Shown here piece after piece: positions 17,627-25,877 of a DNA stretch of 64,000 bases (the first letter of the stretch is position 1; every line of letters starts with the position of its first letter). The stretch is from Nocardia cyriacigeorgica. Its GTDB lineage: Bacteria; Actinomycetota; Actinomycetes; Mycobacteriales; Mycobacteriaceae. The translations under genes were made by a program, and so were the position numbers. The stretch is from positions 86,756 to 150,755 of the forward strand of contig NZ_JAAGUY010000015.1 of NCBI RefSeq assembly GCF_010868145.1. Reading direction: 5' to 3'. The notes beneath the pieces were generated by a model that saw only the letters and a program-made list of their open reading frames with translations, was not told the origin of the DNA and did no database searches.

Positions 17627-18766
17627 TCACCGCCCCAGTTCGGCGCTCACCGGGACGGTCTTCTCGATGAGATCCTCCGGGAACATCCCGCCGAAGTCCT
17701 CGCGCCAGCGACGGATATTCACCGGGCCGTAGTCGCCGTCCTGGGTGCAGGAGGCCAGGCGGATGCCGATATCGTCGGCGATGCCTAGCTTGCGCCAGGA
17801 ATCCAAGTGGAACCGCGGGCTGCGCGGATTGCGCAGCGTGCGCAGCAGATTCAGGATGCGGTAGCCGATGCCGAGCGAATCGTGCCTGCGCATATGGTCG
17901 GCGCCGACGCAACGTTCGGACAGGCTCTCCAACCGGTCGCGGTCGAAGACCAGCCCCACCGATTCGGCTTCTGCCACCATCCAGCGGAGCGTGATGTCCG
18001 ACAGCCCGCATTCGGCGTAACCGCCGCCGATATCGCTGTGCACACCCTCGAACCACACCTGCTTGACTCGCTGGAAACCTCTGCGGTACTTCACGTTCGG
18101 CTCCACCGGGACTTCCCACAGGCAGGGTTCGAAATTGCGGCGGCGTTCGTCGATGGCCAATGCCTGCCGGGCGCAGTGCACGTTGGTACCCAGCCGGACG
18201 TCGTGGAACTTGTGCCGCAGCGAGGTCAATCCGGGCACACCCAGCGCGCCGACGGTGTCGAAGACGCCGAGGAAATCGATCTTCGCCGGGTCCGGATGGC
18301 AGTTCTCGCGGCGGAAGTCCTCCCACTGCGGCGGCATGACACCGTCGGGCGGCACCGGCTGCTTGTGGATGGCGAGCGCCTGCGGATACTTGCCGTCGAT
18401 CATCGCTTCCGGCGTCATGATGCCGATCCGCCCGATCAACCCGGCCAGGCTACGGGCGGTGTAGGCGCCGCGGCTGAAACCGAAGATGAAGATCTGGTCG
18501 CCCGGCTCCCAGTTCAACGCCAGATGCCAGTACGCGGCCGATAGGTTCGCCTCCAGACCCAGCCCGAACGCACCGCCCATCAACCGGTCGGCGAAGAAGC
18601 CCTGCGTACCGGGCCCGGGGACGTAGGTGACCCACTGATGGACGGGCTTGCCCTCCGCATCCGGTGTCTCGAACCGAATGGTCTGCGCGATCTTGATGAT
18701 GTTGGATACCGTCGTGCTCGACTCGGCCTTCCAGGTGCCGTCACAGCACACCACAAGTCGTTTCAT
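17627..18766 (-). CDS. DUF2235 alpha/beta-hydrolase-like protein
   Basis: 379 residues. The N-terminus RLVVCCDGTWKAESS is the DUF2235 hallmark. The nucleophile elbow is IFIFGFSRGAYTARSLAGLIG (G-F-S-R-G), followed by FLGVFDTVGALGVP with an acid residue and WFEGVHSDIGGGY with the candidate His. The fold is that of Tle1-type phospholipase effectors, but here it is a lone gene with no secretion cluster, signal peptide or immunity partner in sight. ATG 18766 has GGGAGG eight bases upstream. A cytosolic lipase or esterase is plausible; the substrate is unknown. Confidence 0.75.
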   Translation of the reverse strand: MKRLVVCCDGTWKAESSTTVSNIIKIAQTIRFETPDAEGKPVHQWVTYVPGPGTQGFFADRLMGGAFGLGLEANLSAAYWHLALNWEPGDQIFIFGFSRGAYTARSLAGLIGRIGIMTPEAMIDGKYPQALAIHKQPVPPDGVMPPQWEDFRRENCHPDPAKIDFLGVFDTVGALGVPGLTSLRHKFHDVRLGTNVHCARQALAIDERRRNFEPCLWEVPVEPNVKYRRGFQRVKQVWFEGVHSDIGGGYAECGLSDITLRWMVAEAESVGLVFDRDRLESLSERCVGADHMRRHDSLGIGYRILNLLRTLRNPRSPRFHLDSWRKLGIADDIGIRLASCTQDGDYGPVNIRRWREDFGGMFPEDLIEKTVPVSAELGR

Positions 18767-18889
18767 AACCCGATCCTCCCGCCGCGGCCACCTCGAGTCC
18801 CGCGTACTCGACTACCCGAATATTCGTTCCCGCCCCCTGGGCTGTTAATCACCCGAATACCTGGGCCGGCCCGACCACCCGGGTTGACC

Positions 18890-18907
18890 TTGACCCTGCG
18901 TCAGGGT
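18890..18907 (+). promoter_or_regulatory. MerR-type operator/promoter
   Basis: TTGACC (18890-18895) starts a promoter whose spacer holds the perfect dyad ACCCTG-CGT-CAGGGT (18893-18907), with TTATCG (18915-18920) 19 bp downstream. A long spacer with a central dyad is the classic arrangement for MerR activators. The MerR gene is second in the operon this promoter would drive. The exact transcription start relative to ATG 18922 is unclear. Confidence 0.6.
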
Positions 18908-18921
18908 TGCAGGCTTATCGC

Positions 18922-19836
18922 ATGGCGAACAACAGCACTTCCCCAGCTCGGTTCACTCCCCCGGTCGGAGGGTTCCAGGACATCGACGGCCGCCGTATTT
19001 TCGTACATCGGTCGGGCACCGGCGCACCGGCCGTCGTGTTCCTGCCGGGAGCGAGTGCGGTCGGCCTGGACTATTTCGGTGTCCAGCAGCAGGTTTCGCA
19101 GTTCACAACCGCCGTGGTGTACGACCGCGGCGGCACCGGGTACAGCGATCCCCTCCCACTGCCGCGCACCGCCACCGCGGTCGCCACGGAGCTGCGCGAG
19201 CTGCTGCGCGCCCAGAACATCGCCGGCCCCTATGTTCTCGCGGCGCACTCTCTCGGCGGGTTGTACGCGCACAGGTTCGCGCAGCTGTACCCGCAGCACG
19301 TGGCCGGACTGGTCTGGATCGATGCTCTGCACCGCGACTGGGACGAGTACATGCCCGCCGAGGCGAGTCTGGCCGCCGCCGAGCAGTCCGCACCCGACCT
19401 GGAACAGCTCGAACAGATGCGTCCCGCGCTGCGGGCGATGTACGCGGAACTGCGCGCGGACTACCCCGAGCACATGCACCAATCGCTGATCGAGGCCAAG
19501 GTCAGTGATGAATGGACCCGCGTCGGTATTGCCGAGCGGCGCGGACTGGCCGCCCTCGCTGCCGAGCTGCGGGCCGGGCCGGACATTCCCGACGTCCCGG
19601 TGATCGCTCTCAGCGTGGTGGGGGTCGATCCCGCCCAGCAGGGGCTGATCCCGGAGCACACACTGCAACAGATACATGACGGCAGGACGAGGATGGACGC
19701 GGCCGTGGTGGGTGCCTTCTCGCAAGGCGAGCAGCGCATCCTTGCCGACACCCTGCACCACCGGATCTGCTTCGATCGCCCCGATGCCGTGGTCCAGGCG
19801 ATCCGCGACGTCGTCGGCCAGGTCGCTCGTCCCTAG
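18922..19836 (+). CDS. Alpha/beta-fold hydrolase
   Basis: 304 residues. A cytosolic alpha/beta hydrolase: oxyanion region PAVVFLPGASAVGLDYF, then VVYDRGGTGYSD, the nucleophile elbow LAAHSLGGLYAHRFA (Ser) and WIDALHRDWDEYMP. The acid would be in VIALSVVGVDPAQQG and the His in LHHRICFDRPDAV. ATG 18922 lies just after the MerR-type promoter; the frame starts slightly earlier. The MerR gene follows after 35 bp, so they form one operon. The regulator may sense the substrate or product of this enzyme; this is inference. Confidence 0.8.
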   Translation: MANNSTSPARFTPPVGGFQDIDGRRIFVHRSGTGAPAVVFLPGASAVGLDYFGVQQQVSQFTTAVVYDRGGTGYSDPLPLPRTATAVATELRELLRAQNIAGPYVLAAHSLGGLYAHRFAQLYPQHVAGLVWIDALHRDWDEYMPAEASLAAAEQSAPDLEQLEQMRPALRAMYAELRADYPEHMHQSLIEAKVSDEWTRVGIAERRGLAALAAELRAGPDIPDVPVIALSVVGVDPAQQGLIPEHTLQQIHDGRTRMDAAVVGAFSQGEQRILADTLHHRICFDRPDAVVQAIRDVVGQVARP

Positions 19837-19871
19837 ACTCGAACACCCGCTACGAACACCCGAGGAGGACG

Positions 19872-20612
19872 GTGCTCACGATCGGCCAGCTCGCCGCGAC
19901 CGCGGGCGTGACAGTGCGCGCCGTTCGCCACTACCACCACGTCGGCCTGTTGCCCGAGCCCGAACGTGACGCCTCCGGCTACCGCCGCTACAGCGCGCAA
20001 GCGGCGGTGGATCTCATCCGGATCAGGACCCTCGCCGACGCCGGCGTGCCGCTGGCGCGGATCGACGCGCTGCTGCACGCCCAGCCGAACGAGTTCGCTG
20101 CCGCCATCACCGATATCGACGCCGAGTTGCAGCGCAAGATCGACCAGCTCACCGATAACCGCCGCCGGATCGCCGCATTGGCCGTCGGCGAAAGTCTCGT
20201 CCTTCCTGTCGAGGTGGTCGCCATCCTGGACCGGATGCGCGGTCTCGGGGTCAGCGAGCGCAGGGTGCGACTCGAACGCGACTCCTGGATCCTGATGCAG
20301 GCTGTGGAACCGCGCGCCATGCCCCAGCGCATCCAGGACAAGAACTCCGCCCTCGACGACCCCGAGACAACGCGCCTGTACCTCACCTGCGACCAATCGG
20401 TCGACTGGGACCCACACGATCCACGCCTGGACCAGCTCATCGACGACCTGGACGCCTGGAAGATCCGACACGAAAAGGACACCGGCCGGACCGGGCACGT
20501 GAAGCTGGTTTTCTCTCGGATCTCCGAGGAACCATCACCGGCATGGCAACGCATTGTCGATGCGCTCACCCACCGTGCCGAACGCCGCCGAGGCGCGGGG
20601 CAGGAGAGCTGA
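19872..20612 (+). CDS. MerR-family transcriptional regulator
   Basis: 246 residues. The N-terminal DNA-binding domain (MLTIGQLAATAGVTVRAVRHYHHVGLLPEPERDASGYRRYS) is textbook MerR, with the dimerisation coiled-coil in about residues 75-120 (AAITDIDAELQRKIDQLTDNRRRIAAL). The C-terminal about 120 residues are an uncharacterised ligand-binding region. GTG 19872 is preceded by GAGGAGGAC. It is encoded directly downstream of the hydrolase and probably activates the dyad-spacer promoter at 18890. No metal-binding Cys pattern is seen, so a small-molecule rather than metal ligand is more likely. Confidence 0.88.
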   Translation: MLTIGQLAATAGVTVRAVRHYHHVGLLPEPERDASGYRRYSAQAAVDLIRIRTLADAGVPLARIDALLHAQPNEFAAAITDIDAELQRKIDQLTDNRRRIAALAVGESLVLPVEVVAILDRMRGLGVSERRVRLERDSWILMQAVEPRAMPQRIQDKNSALDDPETTRLYLTCDQSVDWDPHDPRLDQLIDDLDAWKIRHEKDTGRTGHVKLVFSRISEEPSPAWQRIVDALTHRAERRRGAGQES

Positions 20613-20920
20613 CGCAGACTCCGGGTATCGCCGACACCGCCGTCGCCTGCTGCATCTTCTCGCCGTGCCGGTCGGTGCCGGTCACGAATGACACGCAACG
20701 AGCGGTCGCAAACGGTGACAGCGCGCGGATGTCGGCACAGCGTTCAGGCAAGTGGTTCGTCGCGAACCGGCAGGTCGGCTAATCCATATATTCGACGCCC
20801 GAGTGCCCGGTTCAGCCTTCACGCAGCGGCAACCGCGACAGGCCGCTCGAAATGCGGACCATGCGTACCTTTTCCGCGGGCGATCTCGGCGCGCGGTAGC
20901 CCTGGGCACAGGTCAGAGAA
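20613..20920. other. Intergenic stretch without recognised gene
   Basis: About 300 bp between the MerR gene and the DUF1772 operator region. A long plus-strand frame runs through it into DUF1772, but the predicted residues have no recognisable domain, no ribosome site and no promoter. I see nothing supportable here. Confidence 0.5.
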
Positions 20921-20988
20921 TCTAGCAACGCTAGACAGCGTTGGCGTTCCAGTGTTACCGTTGCTCCAGTTTCTAGCGTTGCTAGAAT
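20921..20988 (+). promoter_or_regulatory. Promoter with two identical TCTAGC-N3-GCTAGA operators
   Basis: Palindromes TCTAGC-AAC-GCTAGA (20921-20935) and TCTAGC-GTT-GCTAGA (20972-20986) are reverse complements of each other, 51 bp apart centre to centre. The second overlaps a -10-like TAGAAT (20983-20988) with TTGCTC (20961-20966) 16 bp upstream. Two dyads at about five helical turns suggest a TetR-type repressor that may loop DNA. No such regulator is adjacent. Confidence 0.6.
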
Positions 20989-21005
20989 TTGGAAGGGAAG
21001 CCACA

Positions 21006-21482
21006 ATGCTCGTTGTCACCGGCCAGATCATTGCCGTCGTCGCCGTTCTCGCCAATGCCGTCGTCTACGGCACCGATGTCTGCGGGGCCGCGATCACCCG
21101 GTCCGTATATCGCAAGCTCGATGATGCGACCGTGACCATCAGCGCGGGATGGGGTCACTACTACGGCGACAAGCGCATGCCGGTCTTCGGCGTGAGCGGT
21201 GTGGTCACCGCGGTGCTCACGCTGCTGATCGCGCTGGTAGCCGGGCAGATCGGTGCCGCCGTCGCGGCGGGGATCACAGTGGCGGCACTGCTCACCTGGC
21301 TCGCCTTCTACGTCCGCATCGCCAAGCCGATCAATACCAAGCAGACGGCCGCCGCCCAGAGCGGCATCATTCCGGCGGATGCCCGTGCGCTCCAGGACAA
21401 GTGGGACAGCATCCTGAAGTACCGCGTCACCCTCCAGTTCATAGCCATTGCCGGACTGTGCGCCGCGCTGATCCTGTTCTGA
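21006..21482 (+). CDS. DUF1772-like integral membrane protein
   Basis: 158 residues with four hydrophobic helices: an N-terminal one (VTGQIIAVVAVLANAVVYG), two in the middle (VVTAVLTLLIALVAGQIGAAVAAG) and one at the C-terminus (LQFIAIAGLCAALILF). A conserved polar segment KPINTKQTAAAQSG and WDSILKYRV fits DUF1772/anthrone-oxygenase-like proteins. GGAAGGGAAG precedes ATG 21006. A PPOX gene starts 67 bp downstream on the same strand, probably in the same operon. Expression is likely repressed through the twin palindromes upstream. The function of the family is mostly unknown. Confidence 0.7.
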   Translation: MLVVTGQIIAVVAVLANAVVYGTDVCGAAITRSVYRKLDDATVTISAGWGHYYGDKRMPVFGVSGVVTAVLTLLIALVAGQIGAAVAAGITVAALLTWLAFYVRIAKPINTKQTAAAQSGIIPADARALQDKWDSILKYRVTLQFIAIAGLCAALILF

Positions 21483-21549
21483 TCTCACCCCACAAATTCC
21501 GGCTGATCGCCGTTCCGAACACCTGATATCTCACCGAGGAGTAACCACC

Positions 21550-21948
21550 ATGACCTTCACCATCGCCGAACAGCAGTTCCTCGCGGAGGCCGGGATCGGC
21601 CGACTGGCCACCGTGTCGCCCGACGGCATTGTGCAGAACAACCCGACCAGCTATCGGGTGAACGCCGACGGCACGATCGATATCGGGGGCATGCGTATGC
21701 GCGCCAGCCGCAAGTACCGCAACGTCGAGGCGGGCAGCCGGGTATCGTTCGTCATCGACCAGCAGGTTTCCCTTGACCCCTACGTGATTCGCGGAATCGA
21801 GGTCCGCGGCACGGCCGAGGCGCTCGACGACGAGGAGCCTCTGTTCCCACCCCAGGAACGGGCGATCATCCGCATCCGGCCCGAACGGATCATCTCCTGG
21901 GGCATCGACGGCGGATCCTTCGACTTCACCAGTCGCGACGCCGAGTAG
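21550..21948 (+). CDS. PPOX-class F420-dependent oxidoreductase
   Basis: 132 residues, a single split-barrel domain. EQQFLAEAGIGRLATVSPDGIVQNNPTSYRV, GGMRMRASRKYRNVEAGSRVSFVIDQ and VRGIEVRGTAEALDD resemble the F420-binding group of pyridoxamine-phosphate-oxidase-fold enzymes. These are typical of Nocardia and mycobacteria and reduce varied organic substrates with F420H2. GAGGAG precedes ATG 21550. It lies behind the DUF1772 gene and before a strong hairpin, so it ends that transcript. The substrate cannot be read. Confidence 0.75.
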   Translation: MTFTIAEQQFLAEAGIGRLATVSPDGIVQNNPTSYRVNADGTIDIGGMRMRASRKYRNVEAGSRVSFVIDQQVSLDPYVIRGIEVRGTAEALDDEEPLFPPQERAIIRIRPERIISWGIDGGSFDFTSRDAE

Positions 21949-21964
21949 TTCCGGCATGGTGGGC

Positions 21965-22000
21965 GCTGGTGGATCACTCAGGGATGAGTGATCCACCAGC
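21965..22000. terminator. Strong hairpin after the PPOX gene
   Basis: A perfect 16-bp stem (21965-21980 with 21985-22000) around a GGGA loop lies 17 bp after the PPOX stop. It also overlaps the 3' end of the DUF397 remnant on the other strand, so it can serve both directions. Confidence 0.75.
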
Positions 22001-22160
22001 CCGCGCCCGCGAGAAACGCGTCCCAGGCGCGCGGTGCGAAGACGAGGGCAGGGCCCTGGGACACTCTCGGACTTCCGGACACTGGGCAATGTCCGAAATA
22101 TGTTGCGGAGACTTGTAGTCGAATGGCCCTCCGTGAACCAGTGAATCAGGGCGGCGCATG
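21978..22160 (-). pseudogene. Frameshifted DUF397 remnant
   Basis: On the minus strand one frame reads HWFTEGHSTTSLRNIF then SVRKSESVPGP, and the next frame continues ALVFAPRAWDAFLAGAGWW before a stop at 21978-21980. The intact DUF397 protein at 25878-26084 reads RWFKSSKSSSTKECVEV, then VRDSKNPTGP, then ALVFAPGEWDAFLAGARRG. A single frameshift near the GGGCCC run explains the break. No XRE/DUF5753 partner is adjacent, so this is an orphaned, decayed copy. The 5' limit is approximate. Confidence 0.65.
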
Positions 22161-22208
22161 CGCTCGGTAAGCGGAACGGGTGGACGACAGCCCTGCTACT
22201 GGCCGCTG

Positions 22209-23444
22209 TCAGCATTGCAAGGGCGCCATGTCTCGACACCTCAGCTCAGGACGGGGCGTACCCACCGCACCACCCCGGGCGTTGCCGGTGGCCTGAGCCA
22301 GTCCCCACAGAACCAGTGCGGCGAGTGCGAAGGCCGCGCCGATCCAGCAGGACGCCGACCATCCCCAGTTTCCGTATGCCCAGGTGACCGCAAGCGCGCC
22401 GACGGCCGAGCCGAGAGAATAGAAGGCCATGTAGGCGCCTATGACGCTGCTGGCGTGATGTGGGTGCGCTGCGGTCAGCAGGTGCTGGCTGCTGACATGT
22501 ACCGCCTGGACTGCGAAGTCGAGCACGATGATGCCGATGATGAGCAGCCACAGGGTTGTTTCGATCCGGGCGATGAGCAGCCAGGAGACAGCGAGCAACG
22601 CCAGTGCGGAACCGGTGATCGCCTGTGCGCGATCGGAGTCGGCCCATCGCCCCGCGCGAGCGGCGCCGAGCGCTCCGGCCAGGCCCGCCAATCCGAGCAG
22701 GCCGATTTGTGTGGTGCCGAGATTCCAAGGCTCGGCGCCGAGCGGGAGGGCGAGCCCGCTCCAGAGGGTTCCGAAGGACGCGAAAAGGAAGAAGGCGATC
22801 AGTCCTCGGCTCAGGAACAGGCGATCAGTGCGCGCGAGTCGTCCCATCGATGCCAGCACCTGCCCGTATCGCGCGCCGGGAGTTCCGCGGTCCGGATCGA
22901 GTGTCACGCAGACAGCGAAGGCCAGCGCCACGCACAACACGGCGAGCACCGCGTACACCGCACGCCAGCCGACCGAGTCGCCCAGAACACCCGCGAGGAC
23001 ACGGACACCGAGGATGCCGATCACCACACCTGAGGTGACCGCCCCGATATTACGACCCCGCTCGCCCGGCGCGGACACGGCGGCGACATACGCGACAGTC
23101 ACCTGAACCACCACCGCGAACAGACCCGCGAGCGCCAGCCCCGCCACCGCGACCGCACCGTTCGGGGCGGCGGCCGCTACCGCAGCCCCCGTCGCGGTGA
23201 GCACCAGCAACACCGCGATGAGCCGCCGACGATTCACCACGTCCCCGAGCGGAACCAGCAAGACCAAACCGGCGAAGTAGCCGATCTGTCCGGCGGCGAC
23301 CAGCCCGCCGACCGACTCACTCGCCAATCCCAAGTCGGCGCCCACCACCTCCAGCACCGGCTGGATCGCGTAGATCGTCGACACGGCCACCGCACACACC
23401 AGCGCCAAGACCGAACGCCGCGACGTCGTGATTCCTACCGCCAC
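22209..23444 (-). CDS. MFS transporter
   Basis: 411 residues with 12 hydrophobic helices. LVPLGDVVNRRRLIAVLLVL is motif A, and GVVIGILGVRVLAGVLGDSVGWRAVYAV is the motif C region, typical of DHA1-type exporters. GTG 23444 follows GGGAGG by four bases; an upstream TTG is also open. It is divergent from an HxlR regulator, the usual pairing for a xenobiotic or quinone-inducible pump. The substrate is unknown. Confidence 0.82.
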   Translation of the reverse strand: MAVGITTSRRSVLALVCAVAVSTIYAIQPVLEVVGADLGLASESVGGLVAAGQIGYFAGLVLLVPLGDVVNRRRLIAVLLVLTATGAAVAAAAPNGAVAVAGLALAGLFAVVVQVTVAYVAAVSAPGERGRNIGAVTSGVVIGILGVRVLAGVLGDSVGWRAVYAVLAVLCVALAFAVCVTLDPDRGTPGARYGQVLASMGRLARTDRLFLSRGLIAFFLFASFGTLWSGLALPLGAEPWNLGTTQIGLLGLAGLAGALGAARAGRWADSDRAQAITGSALALLAVSWLLIARIETTLWLLIIGIIVLDFAVQAVHVSSQHLLTAAHPHHASSVIGAYMAFYSLGSAVGALAVTWAYGNWGWSASCWIGAAFALAALVLWGLAQATGNARGGAVGTPRPELRCRDMAPLQC

Positions 23445-23463
23445 CGAACCTCCCAATTAGTAG

Positions 23464-23512
23464 CAAAATGCAACTGTTCGGAGCGTAAGGCATAATAGTT
23501 TCAAATTGCAAC
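23464..23512. promoter_or_regulatory. Direct repeats between MFS and HxlR genes
   Basis: CAAAATGCAAC (23464-23474) and CAAATTGCAAC (23502-23512) are 10/11 identical direct repeats 38 bp apart in the 85-bp divergent spacer. A -10-like CATAAT/TAATAG lies between them (23491-23497). They are candidate HxlR sites. The outer 9-bp arms CCTCCCAAT and ATTGGGAGG are mirror images because each carries a Shine-Dalgarno site. Confidence 0.4.
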
Positions 23513-23529
23513 CGATTGGGAGGCGGCTC

Positions 23530-24006
23530 ATGACCACGACGCTGGGTTCCGGCCGAGAGTGGACCGATCCGACCTGCCCGGTCGCGCGGGCCGTCGACCT
23601 CATGGGTGACCGGTGGAGCCTGCTGATCGTGCGCGACGCCATGGACGGCGCGGCGTCATTCACCGACTTCCAGCAACGACTCGGGATAGCCCGCAACATC
23701 CTCACCGACCGGCTGCGCAGGCTCGTCGATCACGGCATCTTCACCACGACCACCGCCCCCGGCGGCAAGCGGCACACCTATGAACTCACCGACGCCGGGT
23801 TGGACCTGTTCACCGTTGTCGTGGCGTTGCGACAATGGGGAGAACGTCACGCCTTCACCGATAACGAACCACATTCGACACTCGTCGGCAGTGACGATAG
23901 CCCCGTCGCCCGGCTACGCACCGAAGACCACGGGGGCAACCTCGTCACCGCAGCGACCACCCACGTGCGCAAGGCGGGAAGTGGCGCTTCGGAATCGAAG
24001 GCATGA
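23530..24006 (+). CDS. HxlR-family transcriptional regulator
   Basis: 158 residues. PTCPVARAVDLMGDRWSLLIVRDAM with its single Cys, DFQQRLGIARNILTDRLRRLVDHGIF (winged helix) and YELTDAGLDLFTVVVALRQWGERH are the HxlR signature. GGGAGG sits six bases before ATG 23530; the frame is open further up. The conserved N-terminal Cys is the redox or electrophile sensor in known members. It is divergent from the MFS gene, which it probably controls. Confidence 0.9.
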   Translation: MTTTLGSGREWTDPTCPVARAVDLMGDRWSLLIVRDAMDGAASFTDFQQRLGIARNILTDRLRRLVDHGIFTTTTAPGGKRHTYELTDAGLDLFTVVVALRQWGERHAFTDNEPHSTLVGSDDSPVARLRTEDHGGNLVTAATTHVRKAGSGASESKA

Positions 24007-24096
24007 TCAGCCGAGCAGAGATGCCGGCGCTCGCCGCCGCTCGGGTGGATTCACCGACCGAACGAGCTCGGACGACGCAGGGGTTCGCCGGCACCG

Positions 24097-25662
24097 TCAG
24101 GCAGCGGTGGAACCTGGCTGCGCATAGTGACGCAGTCGTTCATGGTGTTGTTCGCCGGCTCGTTCGTTTCGCAGGTGGATACGTGAGAGTGTTTCGGCGA
24201 GTAATTCGTTGGCGTGGTGGCGGTGGTTGACTCGCGGCGTTCGGTGGGGGTCGATGTGGGGTGGGGCGATCCAGGCGGTGCGCCCGGCATGAGGTGAGCG
24301 CGGGCCTTCGGTACGGGTTTTCCAGCCTCCGGGGCCGTCGTGGATGAGTGCGTGGCAGGCGTCGCAGGCCAAGGTGAGGTTGGTGATGTCAGTGTGGCCG
24401 TTGTCGCGGTAGCCGAGGACATGATGGACTGCGGACATGCTCGCGGGGGCATCGCAACCCGGGCGTGAGCAGCCCTTCAGGGCAGCGATCAGCGCGATCC
24501 GCTGCGCCGAGGAGGCGAGCCGTCTGGTTCGGCCGAGGTGCAGGGGTAGACCGTCGTGGTCGAATACGGCGAGCCAGGGTTGGGATCGTTGGGCCAGGGC
24601 GAGTGCATCTTGAAGGGGGACGGTGCCGCCGGTAGCGGTCGTCGCGACCCCGGCGCTGCGTTCGATGTCGTCGATGCTCATGGTGAGGATCGTGTAGACC
24701 GGCAGGCCGCGGTGGGCGCCGAGCCGCTCGGCGATCAGGCCGGAATTGAGAATAGCTTTGAGCGCATCATGGTTTCGCTGGGAGCTGGTGCGGTGGTCCC
24801 GTGCGGCTGCCTCGGCGAGTGCGGTGGGATCTGTCCAGATGCCGTCGGGCGGCTCGGGTGTCACATCAGTGTCGGAGGGTTGCCGGGCCGGGGTGTGTTC
24901 ACCGGTCTCGGATGAACGCCGGGCGGGAGTGGGGCTTTCGGGGTCGTCGGGGTTGCACATGCCGGGGCGGGCGTACTTGGCCAGCAATGGATCCAGCAGG
25001 GCGCGTAGGACGGGGTCGATCTCGCCTCGGATCGGGCTCATCCCATCGGGGCGTTGGCGGCCGATGATGATGCCGCGCATGCGGGCTCGATCATGATCGG
25101 TGGTGAGGCGGCCGTCGGGGTCGAGGTAGGCCAGGATCTTGTCGCCAACCTTGCCGATATCGTCCGGGGACCCGGTGCGGGCGAAATCGGTCAAGATTTC
25201 CTCGGCGGCCTGCCGGTCATCATGTGTGGCGCCGCGCGGGACACGATTCATTACGGTGGCGATACCGCGGGCGTGATCGCCGGAGATCTCACCGGCGGTC
25301 AAGGCTTTCGCGGTGTGCGGCAGCAACGGTTCGACGGGATCGCCACCCATGTCATGAAACGTCGCCACCGAGTGTGCCTGGTGCACGCGGGCACCAGCGT
25401 CCGCACTGGCGAGGTTCAGGGTTTCCATCACAAAGCGTTTCAACGACTTCGACCCGTTCCGGGCAGGCAGCGACCGCTCAGAAGCCTCCACCAGCAGCCG
25501 GTGGCGCACCATGGTCAGCATCCGCGAGCACCGCTCCACCTCCCGCATCATCGTGATGACACCGGCATCCGACAGCGGCGTCAGCGGCTCATCGAGCAGG
25601 TCGGTGACGGCCGTGTGCAGGCGGGCCGCCGCGCCTTCTTCGATCCCCCCACTCGAATGCAT
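24097..25662 (-). CDS. 13E12-type DUF222/HNH endonuclease-domain protein
   Basis: 521 residues from ATG 25662. The N-terminal two thirds are DUF222-like (LLVEASERSLPARNGSKSLKRFVMETLNLASADAGARV). The C-terminus has a Cys-rich HNH fold: CSRPGC, then the HH of SAVHHVLGYRDNGHTDITNL, then CDACHALIH. A Pro/Thr/Ser-rich linker joins them. These proteins are abundant in Nocardia and related to the REP13E12 family of M. tuberculosis. A TATTAT -10 box lies six bases before the ATG, so it is leaderless, and an SOS-like box overlaps the start. Activity as a nuclease is expected from the motifs but unproven. Confidence 0.82.
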   Translation of the reverse strand: MHSSGGIEEGAAARLHTAVTDLLDEPLTPLSDAGVITMMREVERCSRMLTMVRHRLLVEASERSLPARNGSKSLKRFVMETLNLASADAGARVHQAHSVATFHDMGGDPVEPLLPHTAKALTAGEISGDHARGIATVMNRVPRGATHDDRQAAEEILTDFARTGSPDDIGKVGDKILAYLDPDGRLTTDHDRARMRGIIIGRQRPDGMSPIRGEIDPVLRALLDPLLAKYARPGMCNPDDPESPTPARRSSETGEHTPARQPSDTDVTPEPPDGIWTDPTALAEAAARDHRTSSQRNHDALKAILNSGLIAERLGAHRGLPVYTILTMSIDDIERSAGVATTATGGTVPLQDALALAQRSQPWLAVFDHDGLPLHLGRTRRLASSAQRIALIAALKGCSRPGCDAPASMSAVHHVLGYRDNGHTDITNLTLACDACHALIHDGPGGWKTRTEGPRSPHAGRTAWIAPPHIDPHRTPRVNHRHHANELLAETLSRIHLRNERAGEQHHERLRHYAQPGSTAA

Positions 25663-25667
25663 GTTCG
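25654..25667. promoter_or_regulatory. LexA/SOS-like box on the start of the 13E12 gene
   Basis: CGAAT-GCAT-GTTCG (25654-25667) differs by one base from the mycobacterial LexA consensus CGAAC-N4-GTTYG, and the central GCAT fits RNRY. It covers the ATG at 25662, just downstream of the TATTAT -10 element. From memory, REP13E12 genes of M. tuberculosis are LexA-regulated, which makes a real site plausible. Confidence 0.55.
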
Positions 25668-25877
25668 AATAATATCGCACCCGCCGCCCCAGAAACAGCG
25701 AAATCCACATCTGAACTGCACGTCTTCACACTGGACGCACGACCGAAACAGCGGAGGCCAGAGGCCCTACTCGATCACCGATCGACCAACGAATTCACGT
25801 CGACGGCAAGCGAATTGATGACGGCTGGAGAGAGGTCGGCGCCCCACCGCCGCTCAGGGCATGGGGCGCCGGGTTTC

